Assembly (NCBI GenBank): GCA_032719365.1
Contig: CM064875.1
Span: 14,061,816 to 14,125,815 of the forward strand
Source of the DNA: Prinsepia uniflora
Taxonomy: Eukaryota > Streptophyta > Magnoliopsida > Rosales > Rosaceae
Direction of reading: 5' to 3'
DNA length: 64,000 nt
Part shown: positions 47,193-60,003 of the stretch, piece after piece
How positions within the stretch are numbered: position 1 is the first letter of the stretch
Layout: each line of letters starts with the position of its first letter
Notes under the pieces: model-generated
The model's input: the letters and a program-made list of their open reading frames with translations, nothing else
Databases searched by the model: none
Told to the model about the DNA's origin: nothing
Made by a program: the position numbers and the translations under genes

Positions 47193-50100
47193 GTAAAGAA
47201 TTATTACCAAAGGCAAATTGATGTTTGCAAATGTAAACGTAAGTATAGTAAATTATCCGGTCTGTCTTAATAAATAAGATAACGTAATATTAAAATTAAA
47301 AATTAAAGACAAAAGTTCTATACCAATTTAAATTTTATAATGCCATAAATAAATAATATATATATATATATATATATATATTTGTGACTGAACATCTTTA
47401 GTTTAGGGTTTAAGCCGAAGCTCTCCCGATATCTCTATCAAAATACTCCATATGCCCTCAAAACTTTCTAAAACATTAATATTAAATTTATAAATCTCAT
47501 ACAACACTCATGATTTAGTGAAGGAAAACAATTGAAATTAAAAATCTAACAAGTTGGTTAGCACTGGACAATTAACATCCTTTGTATTTTTATGGGTGAA
47601 TAATTAAAATTATAATTTTGAAAAATGAATTTTACCCTTAGTTCAATAAAAGAAAGGAAAATTTTCATTATCCTAATTTTGTATAAATTTGGTCATAATT
47701 ATATATTTTCTATGAAATATATAGAAAATATTATAATTTTACATATGTAATAATTAGCAGCAAGACAAACGAAGTTTGTAATAATTTATAACGATGACAA
47801 TTGTGGCTTAGAGTTCACTGTTAAATTAATAACGAAATTACATATGTCCTAACCACGAAAGTAAATAAAAATCATTTCTCACCATTATTGAGTACATTTG
47901 CGGTTCAAAACTTATTATCGAATTTTTGGCACACGATTATGAACTATTAATTGTTTAAAATATTATGTTAATATCATATTTATATAAGATTAACTAAATT
48001 GGAGCCCGTTGGTAATCTCTCTCTATATAATAAAAAATTTGCTAACAACTAAGATATACACTTTAGTGAATTGTCAATATATAATCTTCACATAATAATA
48101 ACAAGCCAAAAGTTTGATTATTATATTTGAATGGGAAATATTTAGTAACTAATTATAGGAAAATGAGCAAATCCGATGAATGTGAAGTAAGTATCACCCT
48201 TTATTAAGCACGGACTAATGCTTTGGGCTGTGGTATGCTCTAGTTCACCCAAAATTAATGAGTTAACGTAAAATTTTATATAATGTTAATTTATATAACT
48301 CACTTAGTAATTTATTTTATACTTAAATAAGATAGATGGAGATATTTTTGGAGATTATATGATGTTTTATCCACGTAAAGGAGAAATTTGATGCAATCTA
48401 AGGGTTATTGTATTTTATTTACAAGATTATTTGTTATTTCTTTGTATAAAGTGTGCATTATATATATATTATTTTAATTTATAAAATTCACTTAATGTCA
48501 ACAAAATTTAATAAAAAAATTACCCTAACTAAAATTTAACTCATCTCTTTTTTTAATTTTTGGGTTCGTATCTGCCCTTTATGGTACTAAAGGAGAAAAT
48601 TAGCCTCCTTTAATAATTATTTCATTTTTTTGCTTTTACTTTTAGTTTTTAGATTTGAGATATATAAAAAATTATAATGTAGAGAAAAAAAAACAAAGTG
48701 GTGACATAGGGTGGAAGAAAAAAGGAAATTTTAAAAAACAAATCTATAAAAAAAAAATTAAAAACAAATTTCACAAATAACTTTACGTTTTAATTTTCAT
48801 TTTTTAAAATAAATTCACATTTATTTCTTATCACCATTTTCTTTTGCTAGTTTTTTCGTTTTTTCGTTCTTTTGTTCAGATAATTATAAATTAGTCCAAA
48901 TTTTAAAAATATTATATAAAATAATCCACTTAACATATAAAATAATCCATTTATTGTGCTATTAAGACTTTTTCTGTGTTTTTTATTTTATTATTTTTTT
49001 AACTTTTTAATACTGTGTATACTTTTTTTAGATATGAATGAGTAACTTTCAAAATTTAGATACTAATATTTTATATTTATTTTAAAAAAAATTTTGATAA
49101 GATAATTTTAACTAAATTTCATATTTTCAAATTTATTTTAGGAATGAAAATCATTTTAATCCACTAAATTTCTCGTATATTATCTGGTACTTTTGAATAA
49201 TTACAGACTTATATGTACTTTATTTATTTTATAAAAATTTTTGGTTTTATTTCTTCGTAGGAAAATTATTAATTACTTGTTTGTTTTATTCTTTCGTAGG
49301 TAAATTAATAATTATATGTGTATTTCTTATTTTTCTATTCTATTTGAGAGAGGTGCAAATTCTCATATATTAAAATTTTTATTTATAGTTTCTATTTATT
49401 ATAAGGGACTAATTTATAATTTGGATTCTAAAAAAGACCTATATATAATTACCCTCATATATAATTGCCCTCATATATAATTGCTCCCCTGTATTAATTT
49501 ATTATATAATATATAAAAATAAATAGAATAAATACAATTTAATCTTAATATTAAGTGACAAATTATAAGTGAAAATAAAAACAAAAGAATAATTATTAAA
49601 AGAGGTGCGTGTGTTTGAATTTGAAAACGGTAGGTAAGTGAAATAATGAGGTAGCATTGAAACAAGAAACGGGGAAAGAGGAGCAAAGACTACAGTCTGA
49701 CTCTTTCAGAATCTCAGGAAGAAAAATTGATATGCCAAATTTATTATTATTATTTTTTTTTGGTTTATTAATTATATTTTCACTAAATCTTGTTTATTTT
49801 AATAGAAGTAGTTTATTTAAGGGCTGTTATAATTTTGGTTGCTTTGGATTGGATCGGCTAGTTTTGTAATTTTGCATAATCTTAATTATATATATTTGAA
49901 TCATATGTGCGAATAATATCGGTAATCCAACAAGCCATCATATCCCCTCCAAACTTCCAAATTTGAAATTCTAGCAATATTTGTAATCCAAGAAACACCA
50001 AATGAATTCCTCCTCACTTAATACTTAAGAGTCCCAAAATAAGATTTGGATGACTTCCCACTACAACACTATATAGTCTTGATTTCACTTTTATGACCCT

Positions 50101-50286
50101 CTTATTACAAGCCAAAGAAAAATACCCTTATTGGTCTACACCAAGACTTTTTCAAATCCTAGATTTTAAACAGTAAAACCAAAAGACACTTTAGACTTTA
50201 TCATGGTGGCATAAGCAAGATCACAATCTTAAATTCTTCTACATAATTTTATGATCTTAAAATCCACCTTTTGGTTATCTTAGTAG
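47193..50286. other. AT-rich intergenic DNA, no gene seen; (TA)n at 47348-47381
   Basis: Very AT-rich. Holds a TA run (47348-47381) and a partial copy of the 46.5-kb retroposed element near 49800-49880. No frame shows a domain. Confidence 0.6.
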
Positions 50287-51013
50287 TAGGGTAGTTACGG
50301 TCAGTTGGATACAGATATTGAAAATATCCAAATTCAAACTGTTAAAATGATTTGATACGATTTTGATTTTCTAAAATTAAAAATTGAACTATTTTGATAT
50401 AAACCGTTAGCAACGGTTTGGTTTGGTTTGGATCGATAACGGCTTAAATCGTTTAGGTATATAAAAAAAGCAGTAAAGAACTCTATAATATATATATAAG
50501 GGATCGAACCAAAACGTGTATAATGTAAACAACAAGAATCCAACCTGTATAGCTCACAACCTCCATTAAGATAAATAAAAAATTAGAAACAAAGTGATGT
50601 GCTGTGTTGAGATAGTCTAGTGTTGGGATGTGCAGTTTGGAAGATATAAATAGTCAACACTCACTCAAACTGATGCTAATGTTTTGGATTGCAAACAACT
50701 CACAAGGCTCTTTTTTTTCCCTTCATTTTTAATGTTGTTTTTTTTTTTACATATTTTATCTTCCTTTATTTTTATTATTTTTACTTAGTATTAATAGTAG
50801 ATTTTAAAATTAATAAAAATTAATATATTTCTTAGCGGTCTGATTTGGATTTAATAGATTTTTAAAATGAAAATTTAAATTCAAACCATTACTAATTGAG
50901 CGGTTTGAATTTTTAAACCGTTTGATTTTTATTCGGTCAAATTTAAAGCGCTGGATAAATAACGGTTTGAAGCGGATCAGTCGATAGTTTTAACGAATTC
51001 GTGTCCATTCCTA
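50287..51013. mobile_element. Non-autonomous hAT element, 727 bp, TSD CTTAGTAG
   Basis: Exact 8-bp duplications CTTAGTAG flank it (50279-50286 and 51014-51021). The ends are TAGGGTAGTTACGG and the complement of TAGGAATGGACACG. Subterminal regions hold repeated aaccgttagcaacggtttgg-type motifs, as in the 43710-45160 element. No coding sequence. Confidence 0.88.
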
Positions 51014-51205
51014 CTTAGTAGTGATGATATACTTACATAAATGTTGTTTTACATGTCATGTATTCGATATTTTGGGATAAATTAATACTGAAAAATCAAA
51101 TAAAAATGAATTCAATATGAATAATTGTGTCTATATGTTATTTCCTATATAGCGGATTAAACTCCTCCATAGCATGATAAAGATAAGTTCGATATAATCC
51201 TATTG

Positions 51206-51206
51206 C

Positions 51207-51255
<49 letters not shown>
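51206..51255. repeat. (ATA)n microsatellite, about 16 repeats
   Basis: An uninterrupted run of ATA/TAA/AAT triplets. Confidence 0.95.
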
Positions 51256-53417
51256 GTTGTATGCGACTACTCGTTTGCGTGAGGGATTGCAGTTTGACAT
51301 TTGAGGTAACGATAAATGTGAGTGCGGTTCAGCTTTTCTCCCAAATTCCTCAGGTCTGTGTCTCTTTACTTGACTCTTCTTCTGCTTCACATTCTTGTGT
51401 TAGCTCTATAAAAGCAATAGCCTATATGTGGGTTGCTTTGCTTGGGTGGGATGTTTTATTACTTTTTGACATTTCTACTTTCGTGCTTTAATGGAAGTCT
51501 TCCCTTTTACTTTCTCACCCACCTCCTCGTTTCAGCTATTTGTTTCTAGTTTTCTACCACTTTCATCCACTCCTAAATTTCTTTTCTCTTTTTGTTTATC
51601 AAAATATATATATATATATATACATTTCTTTGTCGGGTTGCTTTTACATTTTAATTTTTAATACCCATATTCTATTTTAACTTTAATATAAAAGGAGGGG
51701 ATTTTTTTTTCACACACAATATCGTTAGGATTTAAACTTGGCCAACACTCTTATCAACGGAGTTTGACATCTTTAACTGCTTGTATAGTTTTTTAACATA
51801 AAGCCACGTTAAACCATCTTCTTCTTTTTTGGGACCGAGGGATAGAATTCGAACCTAACAAAAGAGCTCTTAATAAACACGCTCGTCTTTGATTCCATCA
51901 TTTTTTTTTTCGTGGACGTTCTATTTTAAGAAAACTCATACTAGGAAGGTTTTCCGTGCCTTGAACTACACCAAAAATTGAATCTTTTTTTCGGACGTAA
52001 AATGAGAACGTAAGCAGCGAGTCAACAACTCATAATTTTTCTGGTCGAACAATGCAACAGCACGTAATTTGATATTGACAACATATATCTCTCTATACGT
52101 GTCAATAGCACCAATAAAATTTGTATATGAATATGAGTATTTTAAGATGCAATCCTCGTACCAAATCAAAGCTCCTTCCCTTCGGTGGCAGCGCCGATGA
52201 ACTTCTTCAATCGCTTTCTTGACGAGCGGATTGGGAATTCTACTCCAACATTGTCTTTACCCAATGTGGGCTCACTCAGAAGAATCGTGTCATATACTTC
52301 CGGTTTTAGAGTATATAAAGCCGGCTTTGTAGTTTATATATATATAATCCCTCTTTGTTATATATATATATATATATATATATTTTCGTCACTTAAAATT
52401 GATCAAAAAATTTCACATTGTCACATTTTCGTATATATCGTCAAATTTGCTAATGGGACAGTTGTGTGGCAAAATTGGTACGAGTATGATAGTATCTAAG
52501 ACATTTGTATTAATAATTATAGAGAAACTCAATTAGATCTTGTTTGCTGCTATCTTTATATTATTAAACAGATAATACTTATATCTCATTTTAATGTTAC
52601 CTTATATCATCTTATCAATTTATCTAATTCTCTAAATCATCATTTTAAGATCATTTAGGCAAAAAAATCTCATTTCAAACACATTTAAGCAAAAAAAATC
52701 AATAAAATTTGAAATCATATATATAAACTATAAGAACAGTTCGCTATGGGGATATTAATTATTAACAAACTGTTAAGTTATTTGACACACATGAATGGCC
52801 AAACAACATCCAATTTTGTTTAATTTTTAAAGAAATGATTTTGAAATGATGATTTAATGAATGAATAGTTCTGATTATGATATGTTTACAAAATCAGTTC
52901 GATAAATCTAGCGAATAGTCTGAGAATATACCATCATAATGGAATGCACGTGTAATTATACAGCCATCTAATGGTAGCACGACTCATTCAATAAAAGTCG
53001 TATATAAATTGTTTACTTAAGAAGAAAAATCATAAGACCGAAATGTTCATGGTTGCACATGTATGACCTAAAACAAAGTTAACATACAAGATGTCCAACT
53101 ATAACATTATTTCTTTGAAGCCAGGAACTAAGGCAATATTGCTATGCTATACTAATAGAAAGCATCAGATGGTTTCGAGCAAATCAAATCCACGAAACAA
53201 CAAACTGAAAAGGGACATGTATTGTCAAGTGCAGAAGGTAAAATAGTATGAGGTTCCAACATTTGATCCTTTCGCGTTGGTGCAAACAAAGATATATATG
53301 CTCGCGTATATCCTATAAAAATCTGCACAAGGGGAAACCATCAACCCGGAAAAATATTGAACACGACAGGAAAATACAAACTAGAAACTTCGAGGGTAAA
53401 AGGAGGAGAATAATACA
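51256..53417. other. AT-rich intergenic DNA downstream of glycerol kinase; TA runs
   Basis: No gene recognised. TA runs lie at about 51604-51622 and 52357-52383. A short less AT-rich piece near 52175-52310 shows no known domain. The last ~200 bp should hold the glycerol kinase 3' untranslated region. Confidence 0.5.
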
Positions 53418-56025
53418 TCAAAGCGAAAGATCAGCCAAGTCAAAAGTTCTTGAAACTGCCTTGAACCATGAATCCAACTTCTTCCTCCTCAACTCTTCCT
53501 TTAATGTTGGACTGAAAACTTTGGAATTCTTACTCCTTTCCTCACCATCAAAAACCTGTGTTTCAGTCCAGATGCCGACAGCTAATCCAGCAGCATAGGC
53601 TGCTCCAAGAGCTGTTGTCTCAATGTCAGCTGGTCTTACCACCGGGCTTCCCAGAAGATCCGCCTACAGAACAACAATAAGTACAAGAAGAATAAATTCA
53701 GTTACTTTATCTAAATGAATAGAGCTTTTAGTATATGCAGAACTTTTAGTATATGCAGAACTTTATATGGCTATCTGGTTTTAATTTTCTATGGTGGAAG
53801 GAAACACTAGCTCTAATTAACACCAGCGCAACCACGGGTATTTAACGAAAATGGACTTTCCACATGAATTTGGTTCCGATTATAACCTAATTGGGATGGG
53901 TAAAGATAAGAAAAGTGCTTTATTCTAAACCTTGATCATTATTCCTTACCCTATCTCTAATCCTTGTACAAGTTTGTTCTGCAGAAAAGTAGTGAACAAA
54001 GAACATATCCAAAAGTTGGCTCGGAAGCACAAGTGCTAAAATCAAAGAAAGTTACTAAAAAGAAACTGAAAGAAGACTTGTGGATCGTGAATAGAAGAAT
54101 AAAAACGAAAATAAAGCAATAAAATAAATAAACCCAAACCTGAATCTGCATTAGAAGGGAATTAACAGTAGCACCACCATCCACTCTGAGTATGAACTCC
54201 CCCTTCTCATTTTTAACCTCTCCCTTCTCCCCAGCATCTTTGTGCATTGAATCCAATACATCTTTTACCTGGAAACACATACTCTCAAGCACTGCTCGAC
54301 AAATGTGGGACTTGTTTGTAAATCTTGTAATACCAATGCAGACCCCACGAGCATCATCACGCCACCACGGAGCAAATAATCCATTAAAGGCAGGCACAAA
54401 ATAAACCCCACCAGTGGACTCAACCTGTAAAGCCCATTCCTCAATCTCTTTGGCAGTCTTGATAATTCCAAGACTGTCCCGAAGCCACTGGACTGCAGCT
54501 CCAGCAATGGCAATTGATCCCTCCAGGGCATAATTTGTTGGAGCATTAGGGCCAAGTTTGAATGCCACTGTGCTCAGAAGCCCATGCGTTGACTGAATTA
54601 TCTCCTCACCTGTATTGAGAAGTATAAAGGCACCAGTCCCATAAGTGCTTTTGGCCTCTCCTTTGCGGCAAGCTTGCCCTAGCATTGCTGCATGTTGATC
54701 ACCAAGACACCCAGCAATTGGGACTCCAGTAATTGGCCATCCTGTGGCAACTTTACCAATAATCTCCGAGTTAGACACAATTTTGGGCAGGATTTCAGCT
54801 GGAATTCCTAAGGTTTTCAACGATGGCTTATCCCACTCAAGCGTTCTGAGATTCATAAGCATAGTCCGAGCTGCATTCGAGACATCAGTAACATGTATCC
54901 CTCCCTTGACACCACCAGTTAAATTCCAGATCAACCAGGTGTCTATCGTTCCAAATAGCGCATCCCCTGATTTAACAGCCTGCTTAACAGTATCGACATT
55001 TTCCAACAACCAGAGCAGCTTCAATGCACTGAAATAGGTGCTTATGGGCAAACCACATGTTTCCACAAAATGAGTTCTTCCCCCAGATAATTCTTTCTCC
55101 AGCTTTCTGTTACCAAAATAACCGGAAGCATACAATAAAATGACAACTCCAAAATGGCAAAATGGCACATGACAAAACCAGGCAATTCAAATTATTAGAA
55201 AATCAGACATGGGAAGAATGAATCCAAAATAAAATCAATTAAGCTTCATCAATTGGGCATGGAACATATTTGATATCAATGAAATACAGTCATCATTCAA
55301 ATAATCCAGTAAGATGAATCATAGTAATCAGTACATAATTATACGTCTCAATTATCAATATTCATCAAAATCCAGAAACGACGGAAACCCAACACAGCAT
55401 CAATAAAATCCAATCCAATCAATCTATATATACCAGAAACAATAAAAAACTATGCATTTGCAAACCCTGGTTTCAAATATAGACAATTCCAAACATGAAG
55501 GATAAACAATCAATGAAATGGAGAAAGCAGTACCTGCAAATGGAGCTAGTACGGACATCCATCCAAACAATAGCATTGTAGAGAGGGCAGCCAGTGGATT
55601 TGCTCCAAACCAGAGTAGTCTCTCTCTGATTGGTCAACCCAATAGCTTTCAGCCCACTGTCAACGTTGTGGCCATCAGCGGTGGCTTTGTCCAGAGCCTT
55701 AGCCATGCACACTCTCACACTCTCCAATATTTCCATCGCATCATGCTCGACCCACCTACCTCACGACACACACAAAATCAAATATAAATTCAATCAAAAA
55801 ATACAAAACAAAAACAAAAACCCAATTAGAGAGAACTAAAATGATCCCAATTTCTTACCCAGCTTCAGGGTAGAATTGAGTGAACTCGACCTGGTGAGAC
55901 CCAATCGGTCGCGCGTTTTGATCGTAGAAGATGAACCTGGTGCTGGTGGTTCCTTGGTCAATTGACCCGACGAACACACCGTCTGATTTCTTAGAAACTT
56001 CTGGTTTTTTTGAGTCTTTAAACAT
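53418..56025 (-). CDS. GLI1: Glycerol kinase (GLI1/NHO1-like), 533 aa in four exons
   Basis: Cytosolic FGGY-family kinase that makes glycerol 3-phosphate from glycerol and ATP, for glycerol use in germination and linked to defence in Arabidopsis. Exons: 55859-56025, 55534-55755, 54140-55106 and 53663-53418, all with GT-AG borders and continuous frame (phases 2, 2, 0). Seen in the 533-residue product: phosphate-binding IDQGTTSTR (22-30); glycerol-binding NQRETT with R100 and E101; FGGY signature YFSALKLLWLLEN (154-166); catalytic base D266 in GCLGDQHAAM; nucleotide-binding STYGTGAFILLNTG (283-296); second FGGY region GVCIGITR..NKSH..RAVLE (384-404); DGGAT (439-443). The C-terminus ends FDLADLSL. 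The start (MFKDSKKPEVSKKSDGVFVGSIDQG) has a short extra N-terminus. Plant glycerol kinases are about 520 aa, so it looks complete and functional. Confidence 0.96.
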
Positions 56026-56196
56026 TTTTTAAGGTTGAAGATCCAAACTTTCTTGCTTTCTGGTTTTCTCAAGAGGTGGCAGAAACTATAAAGATTGGGA
56101 CTTTAAAGTAAGTGGAAGTGCAGAATTCACAACAAAGTGCAGAATTTCAGGGATAAGATTAACAACTAAATCCAAATATTGCAATCAATAAATTGA

Positions 56197-56211
56197 ATAT
56201 ATATTTAAATA
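56197..56211 (-). promoter_or_regulatory. Possible TATA box of the glycerol kinase gene
   Basis: TATTTAAATATATA on the minus strand lies about 175 bp upstream of the start codon. AT-rich surroundings make this tentative. Confidence 0.35.
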
Positions 56212-57163
56212 CGAAATGAAATGTGACAATTTTGTTGGTTTTTTTATTTATTGGGATTTTAGCAAAAAGTCGTTTGTTGGCGGAAATTGTGAGGTTCCTT
56301 CTTGATGATGTAAAATCACCGGAGTTAATGGTTCGCTGAACAACTTTCAGCGCCATTTATTGCCACATGGCATCGATTTTCCGACGCACTTTCCCTTCAT
56401 TTGCCTGTGATCTTGGCAATGCCTTTGACTTGGTGCGCTGCCTCCTCCTCTTGCCTTTTCACGGGGTACTTGCTGACGCATCTGAGATTTCAGACCTATT
56501 ATTTTTATTTCTTATTTTTGTCCAAACGAAACTTTAAATCGAGAACAATGTTATAGGTTAGTTATATTTTTCTTTAAATTTAATTATTATTTTCTTTAAA
56601 TTTAATTATTATTTTCTTTGTCGGTTTTAAATGCCTACAAAATTAAAGAGTTGATTGGTCGAGGCTCTTTGTATTAATTTAATGGTATGGATCCAAACTT
56701 TTCTAATTCAAGCCTTTTTAAAATTGATTTTTTATCAGACAATTAAGTTTCTGAATTAGATAGGGCAGGTAATTATGAGGTATTGAAAGTGCATTAACAA
56801 GAAAAGCTTAAGAGAGACATATGAAACACACATAGATAAACTAACAAGGCTCCGTGTATATCAAATAAGCCTAAACACTTCAAAATTAAAAAGCGCTAAA
56901 GAAACCCGGATTTAAAAAATGAATAGCTTCTACCACTCCAGCAACCTACTTACTCAACCGACCTAGCCATCACTCTTACAAACACAACACCACCGAAAAT
57001 GATAAAAGTGAATGTGATACTGAAGAACCCATCAAAAAATGGGAATGAGCAGGTCGCATATGTATGAAAGGCTCATATAATTCATTCAACGAATGCAATA
57101 AGCACTTTAAATGGCACCTAGAGCCTCCGCCTACCGAGAAAACTAATACCCGCTGGGTTCGAG
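56212..57163. other. Region upstream of glycerol kinase; no other gene seen
   Basis: Presumed promoter DNA (to about 56.5 kb) followed by AT-rich sequence up to the LTR at 57164. No domain or terminal repeat was seen. Confidence 0.5.
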
Positions 57164-57815
57164 TGACAGGACCCGCCCCGATCCAACAGGGACCACAAGG
57201 GGACGTGCCCTGCTCCCGTCTGACACCCAATAATTCATACCAATTTTAACCTCAAAACATCAAATGCATAAATAACCAATTTAAAGTTATACATCAAATC
57301 CGAATTAAACAGATGTCAGACAAGGGATGAAATCCAAAATTACAAGTTGCGAGCACGACTCTAAAATAAACCTGCGGGTAAACCACCCAACAAGGGTTCA
57401 GGTACGCAGAAGTAGATCTATGCCTCAGCCTTAGGTTCCTCCTCTACCTCAGATTCACGACCTGGAGGGGTTACCAAAAACATTAAGGGTGAGTGGACCG
57501 AAACTAAAGTTTATAAAATCATTTGATGAGTAAAACATATAATTTACCCCTCCGTTTTCCAAACATGCATGCAACCATATTTAAAACCATCAATAATATA
57601 ATATGAACCATAAGGCAAATAATAAAACCATAAGTATAATTTTAGTTGCTGCACTATACACTCCAATCCCGACATCACCTGATGTTTGACGTTCTTGACG
57701 CCTAATAAGGTCACAATAATAAGGCTACGCGTGCCACTCGAGTCTCAATTTCCGAGTTAAATCCCCGAATCCCGTTCGGGTACAGCATCACCTGATGCAG
57801 TATCACCTGATGCTT

Positions 57816-57863
57816 AGCGTCATAGACGCTGGACGTACTAGACGTCCGTGACCTCTTCGAGGT
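57816..57863 (-). repeat. Three adjacent hairpins in LTR
   Basis: AGCGTC-ATA-GACGCT (57816-57830), GGACGT-ACTAG-ACGTCC (57831-57847) and ACCTC-TTC-GAGGT (57851-57863) are perfect and nearly contiguous. They are the counterpart of the hairpins at 10127-10157 and 6778-6808 in plus LTRs. Confidence 0.75.
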
Positions 57864-58463
57864 ACCTCGCCGGAGGAGACAATATAATATGAAAGGATCT
57901 ATACAGTGCAGTACCAAATACATTTTATTGATATCCACATGCAAAGCATATATATACATAGATAAAATCCGAACCAATCATTAAGTTTCATCAGACGGGT
58001 CTCAAGCCCAAATACCGTGAAACGTGCCATAACCATATTTTCCATATCATCAAAACCATTATTGTTTTAGAATGTGAATAAGTATAATAAACCAGAAAAC
58101 ATTTATGCACGCAAGGGTTTAAGAAAATGGCCCACTCATAGTACAATCCTGCTGAAAACCGAACGTATACCCTCGTTCTGGTACAGTTATACAATCCATG
58201 TCATATCCAAAGCATACGCAAAGGTCAATACAAACCCCTAACATTTAACCATGAAACCCTAAACCGAAACCGGTCCGGAGAAGCCGCCCGAACGCGCTTC
58301 CCAAGGCAATAAACCTGATTTTGACCAACTTAATGATCTCCGATCGACCCGAAACCACCGACATTGGATCCGGATGGTCGAAACCTAAAGAATGGTGGTG
58401 GTCCCACCAAAAGTACTGTTCACACGCGCCCCCACGCGCCGGTCAACGCAGGAACAGTTCCTG

Positions 58464-58790
58464 TTGACGTCATTGCTTACGTCAGCATGACGTCATGCTG
58501 ACGTCATCTGACAGCTGTCAGGTCTGACGTGTCAGACTCTGATAGGTGCCACGTGTCAACATCCGATTGGTCCACCTCACTGATCTGTCAGGCCACGTGC
58601 TAGATCTGACATGTGCCACGTGTCAGCACGGCACTGGTCCACGTCACTGACATGTCAGTGACACGTGGCAGTCCCAGAATGGGCCACGTCATTGACATGT
58701 CAGTGCTGACTGTGCACTGACATGTGACACGTGTCGTCTCACGATTGGTCCACGTCACCTGACAAACTGACAGGGTGCCACGTCATCACC
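58464..58790. promoter_or_regulatory. TGACGTCA and G-box cluster in LTR
   Basis: Three exact TGACGTCA sites in the first ~45 bp, then at least five CACGTG cores in ccacgtgtc/gacacgtgg settings, and repeated tgacatgtca/ctgtcag palindromes up to 58790. This is the counterpart of the 2890-3044 cluster, and lies downstream of the likely TATA box in the LTR's own orientation. Confidence 0.6.
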
Positions 58791-59306
58791 TCTGTCCTCA
58801 GATGGGTTGACACGTATTTATGCAACTCGGGTCGATCAGACCCGCGATCATGGCCCGGTCACCATTTCCTAATTTCTCAATCATTTTCACTCTGGTTTGT
58901 TCCTACATGATCGTCTCAATCCCAGAAAGGGTTCTATGGAATCAAAATCGACAAATACAGACGGGATCGAAGGCCTACCTCGATGAACAGAGCTGGTTTC
59001 CCATCGCCGTTTAGCCACCGTCCTGATCACCTCCGGTCACGAACTCAAGCCCAATAGGTTCCTGGTAGTCCCTAGAATCGATTAGGGTAAATAGAAACCG
59101 AAGATAAACGTTGGAATTCAAGTTACCAAAATCGAAGTTTTAAAACCGTTTCGGGTTTCCCTAGTTCCTACCTCGCCGCCGTCCTCCGCCGTGATCACTG
59201 TCGTGCCTCCGTCCTTCCCCGTGGTCCAGCAACACACAGACGCAGAGACAAAATGTAGTGCGCAAGGGTTGGATCAATGAGCAGTGAGTGAGGGTGTCGG
59301 GTGAGA

Positions 59307-59314
59307 ATTATATA
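59307..59314 (-). promoter_or_regulatory. TATA-like box of the 57164-60003 LTR
   Basis: TATATAAT on the minus strand, about 160-180 bp downstream of the palindrome. If used, the hairpins and the TGACGTCA cluster would be in the transcribed leader. Confidence 0.45.
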
Positions 59315-59470
59315 GAAATGGAGGGAAATGATGGACGGCCCAAATTGAATCTCAGAAATGAGATCAAGGGCTGAGATGCAATCTGAGGGTTTTGAGATGA
59401 AGGGCTGAGATCAAAAGCAGATTAAATCCTATTTAAATGCTTAGTGGAGCTTGATCCAATCTAACCAATG

Positions 59471-59494
59471 GGTGAGTGACACTTGTCACTCACC
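59471..59494. promoter_or_regulatory. Near-perfect palindrome in LTR
   Basis: Arms GGTGAGTGACA and its complement are exact over 11 bp, with a central CT instead of a symmetric pair. It is a diverged form of the palindrome at 2025-2050: CACGTG has become CACTTG, and arm changes are matched on both sides. Confidence 0.65.
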
Positions 59495-60003
59495 AGGTGT
59501 CCTCCAATCAGAATTTCAGAATAAAATATTCGACACGAAAACCGAGACACGAACCTCCCGATTTCACGTTTCTGACCATAACTTCCTCGTACGAAGTCCG
59601 ATTTCGGCGTGCCGCCTGTCCACGGACTCAGGACGTCGAGATCTACCTAACGGTCCTTGAGTCAACTGAAAATTAGTTATCAGACGAAAAGTCAACATTT
59701 CCGCCCCCAAATGTCCAAATTACGGTAATACTCCTGAACTTCCGATAGTCATAACTTTCTCCTCGAATGTCGGAATCGAACGTGCCGCCTGCCTATGAAA
59801 TCGTGACGTCCCGAACTACGTCACAGTCATTGGTCAAAGTCCGTTTGACCGCCCGATCAAAATGTCAACATTTTGCCCACGAACTAGGGGCAAAACGGTC
59901 ATTTTGCACATTTTGTCCGATTTTGACCAACTAATCACCGATCAATCCCACTAATCATGATTAATCACTAATCAAATCCCGAAATTCGGGACGGGTCGTT
60001 ACA

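Larger units (their letters stand above)
57164..60003 (-). mobile_element. 3' LTR of a minus-strand Ty3/gypsy derivative
   Basis: The plus-strand view runs from TGACAGGACCCGCCCC to GGGACGGGTCGTTACA, so it begins TGTAACGACCCG in its own orientation. Length is 2,840 bp. Just beyond 60003 is the complement of the purine tract (accttccctcc) and of the aatttcgaggacgaaatt block, so this is a 3' LTR. Inside are the palindrome (59471-59494), a TATA-like site (59307-59314), the CACGCGCC pair (~58427-58441), a TGACGTCA/G-box cluster (58464-58790) and CTGGG-type hairpins (57816-57863). It is uninterrupted, which makes it the best reference copy in the window. Confidence 0.85.

Noticed and set aside
52185..52499. 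104-aa plus-strand frame with a possible exon-like start
   Set aside because: It runs into TA-repeat sequence and no known domain is seen.
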